Assembly: GCA_031554275.1 (NCBI GenBank) | Contig: JAVBKB010000150.1 | Span: 1-5,215, forward strand | From: JAVBKB01 sp031554275 | Lineage (GTDB): Bacteria; Bacillota; Bacilli; JARBTR01 | Direction of reading: 5' to 3' | Length of the DNA: 5,215 nucleotides | Shown here: one piece after another, positions 4,723 to 5,215 of the stretch | How the letters are laid out: every line of letters begins with the position of its first letter | How positions within the stretch are numbered: the stretch's first letter is position 1 | Translations under genes and position numbers: made by a program | The notes under the pieces: model-generated | The model's input: only the letters and a program-made list of their open reading frames with translations | What the model was told of the DNA's origin: nothing | Database searches by the model: none

Positions 4723-5215
4723 TTAACCTCCTGAGGGTTTAAACTTAATAGTAAATCCTGATCTTCCAGGTCTTAGTCCTTCAAAACCTGGAGTATTAGA
4801 AAGGAGTTTTCTGAATTCTGGATCTTCTACTAATTTTTTTCCATACTTTTTAAATAAAATGTCGCTTTCAATCCAATAATCAATATCATAACTATCTAAA
4901 TTAATTGGGTCTCCAAAGTTTGTTTTTTTCGGATTACCAACAGTTCCAGTTTTAAATGAGCCTGTGTAACCTGCTTTAAGTTTTGGGTCATCCTTCAAAT
5001 ACTTTGGTAGTAGGTGTTTTCTTGCCAAATCCTCAAATGTTCTCTGAAGATTAGCTAACTTACTCCCCTGTACTACATCATCAACTTTACTAGTACTAGG
5101 ATCAATTTTATTCGGTCTCGGTATCGACGGTAAGTTTTTGTTTATTGTTTGAGCAGCATCAACGGCTTCGTCAATACCCTTTACAACTGCTTTTCCACCT
5201 TTTACAGCTGCTTTT
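4723..5215 (-). CDS. C-terminal part of a polymorphic toxin with possible nucleotidyltransferase-like tip (5' end outside window)
   Basis: The frame is open to the window edge and gives 163 residues, so an internal TTG at 5028 is not needed as a start. Residues 1-22 are an Ala/Lys/Gly-rich helix (KAAVKGGKAVVKGIDEAVDA), and about 28-42 are Pro/Ser-rich, as in linkers before toxin tips. Residues 60-163 form the end domain: a helix with ARKHLLPKYL, then GSFKTG at 85-90, DSYDID at 107-112, and a closing strand GRSGFTIKFKP at 150-160. A Gly-Ser followed by Asp-x-Asp is the metal-binding signature of nucleotidyltransferases. The spacing of about 24 residues is longer than usual, so the fold is only suggested. 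The part that would show the delivery domain (for example LXG, WXG or RHS) is out of view. An immunity gene follows at once. Confidence 0.7.
   Translation of the reverse strand, partial: KAAVKGGKAVVKGIDEAVDAAQTINKNLPSIPRPNKIDPSTSKVDDVVQGSKLANLQRTFEDLARKHLLPKYLKDDPKLKAGYTGSFKTGTVGNPKKTNFGDPINLDSYDIDYWIESDILFKKYGKKLVEDPEFRKLLSNTPGFEGLRPGRSGFTIKFKPSGG
4726..4732 (-). promoter_or_regulatory. Immunity-gene ribosome binding site embedded in the toxin's last codons
   Basis: AGGAGGT on the minus strand overlaps the two terminal Gly codons (GGA GGT) of the toxin and lies 7 bases before ATG 4718. Ribosomes finishing the toxin pass directly over the site, which would couple immunity output to toxin translation. 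Confidence 0.8.

Noticed and set aside
4463..4726. Plus-strand ORF of 87 codons
   Set aside because: It is antisense to the immunity gene that has a strong ribosome binding site and tight coupling to the toxin. Its product is rich in His, Leu and Ser without recognisable pattern.
4723..5028. Independent 101-residue gene starting at TTG 5028
   Set aside because: The frame stays open to the window edge and the upstream residues look like a toxin linker, so the TTG is an internal Leu codon.

Overview
The window reads as an accessory region of a low-GC Gram-positive bacterium, probably Bacillales (Bacillus or Paenibacillus type). The support is purine-rich AGGAGG-like ribosome binding sites, TTG/GTG starts, AT-rich DNA (about 30 % G+C in a hand-counted stretch), and relatives of Firmicutes polymorphic-toxin immunity families. 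One stretch (about 3680-3970) is visibly richer in G+C, about half by hand count. It carries part of an RCC1-type beta-propeller repeat protein and may be closer to the host backbone composition. Every supported gene lies on the minus strand, so the region is transcribed from right to left.

Right end (5215 to about 4140): the C-terminal 163 residues of a protein that runs off the window. They consist of an Ala/Lys/Gly-rich helical stretch, a Pro-rich linker and a terminal domain of about 100 residues. That domain carries a Gly-Ser ... Asp-Ile-Asp pattern suggestive of a nucleotidyltransferase fold. This looks like the toxin tip of a secreted polymorphic toxin. Four bases after its stop codon starts an acidic 146-residue protein, the likely cognate immunity protein; its ribosome binding site is formed by the toxin's last two glycine codons. 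A hairpin with T-rich flanks about 90 bases downstream should end this toxin-immunity unit.

Middle and left (about 3976 to 105): a run of small genes that looks like a store of leftover toxin tails and immunity genes. In transcription order these are: a broken RCC1-repeat fragment ending just before an Imm7-like gene; an unknown 98-99-residue protein; two tandem paralogues of 132 and 126 residues sharing a C-terminal TGHPPFR signature; a short 63-67-residue ORF resembling a toxin tail, placed just ahead of a 142-residue putative immunity protein; a 157-residue protein with one N-terminal membrane helix; and a 148-residue Imm30-like protein.

Left edge (1 to about 112): the beginning of an IS3-family-like insertion sequence pointing out of the window. 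Its terminal sequence appears to supply the last codons and stop of the Imm30-like gene.

Together the layout fits the known pattern in which a polymorphic-toxin gene is followed by orphan toxin tips and immunity genes, gained by successive recombination and kept as protection against sister strains. The toxin and immunity assignments, apart from the family resemblances noted, rest on gene order, size and spacing.
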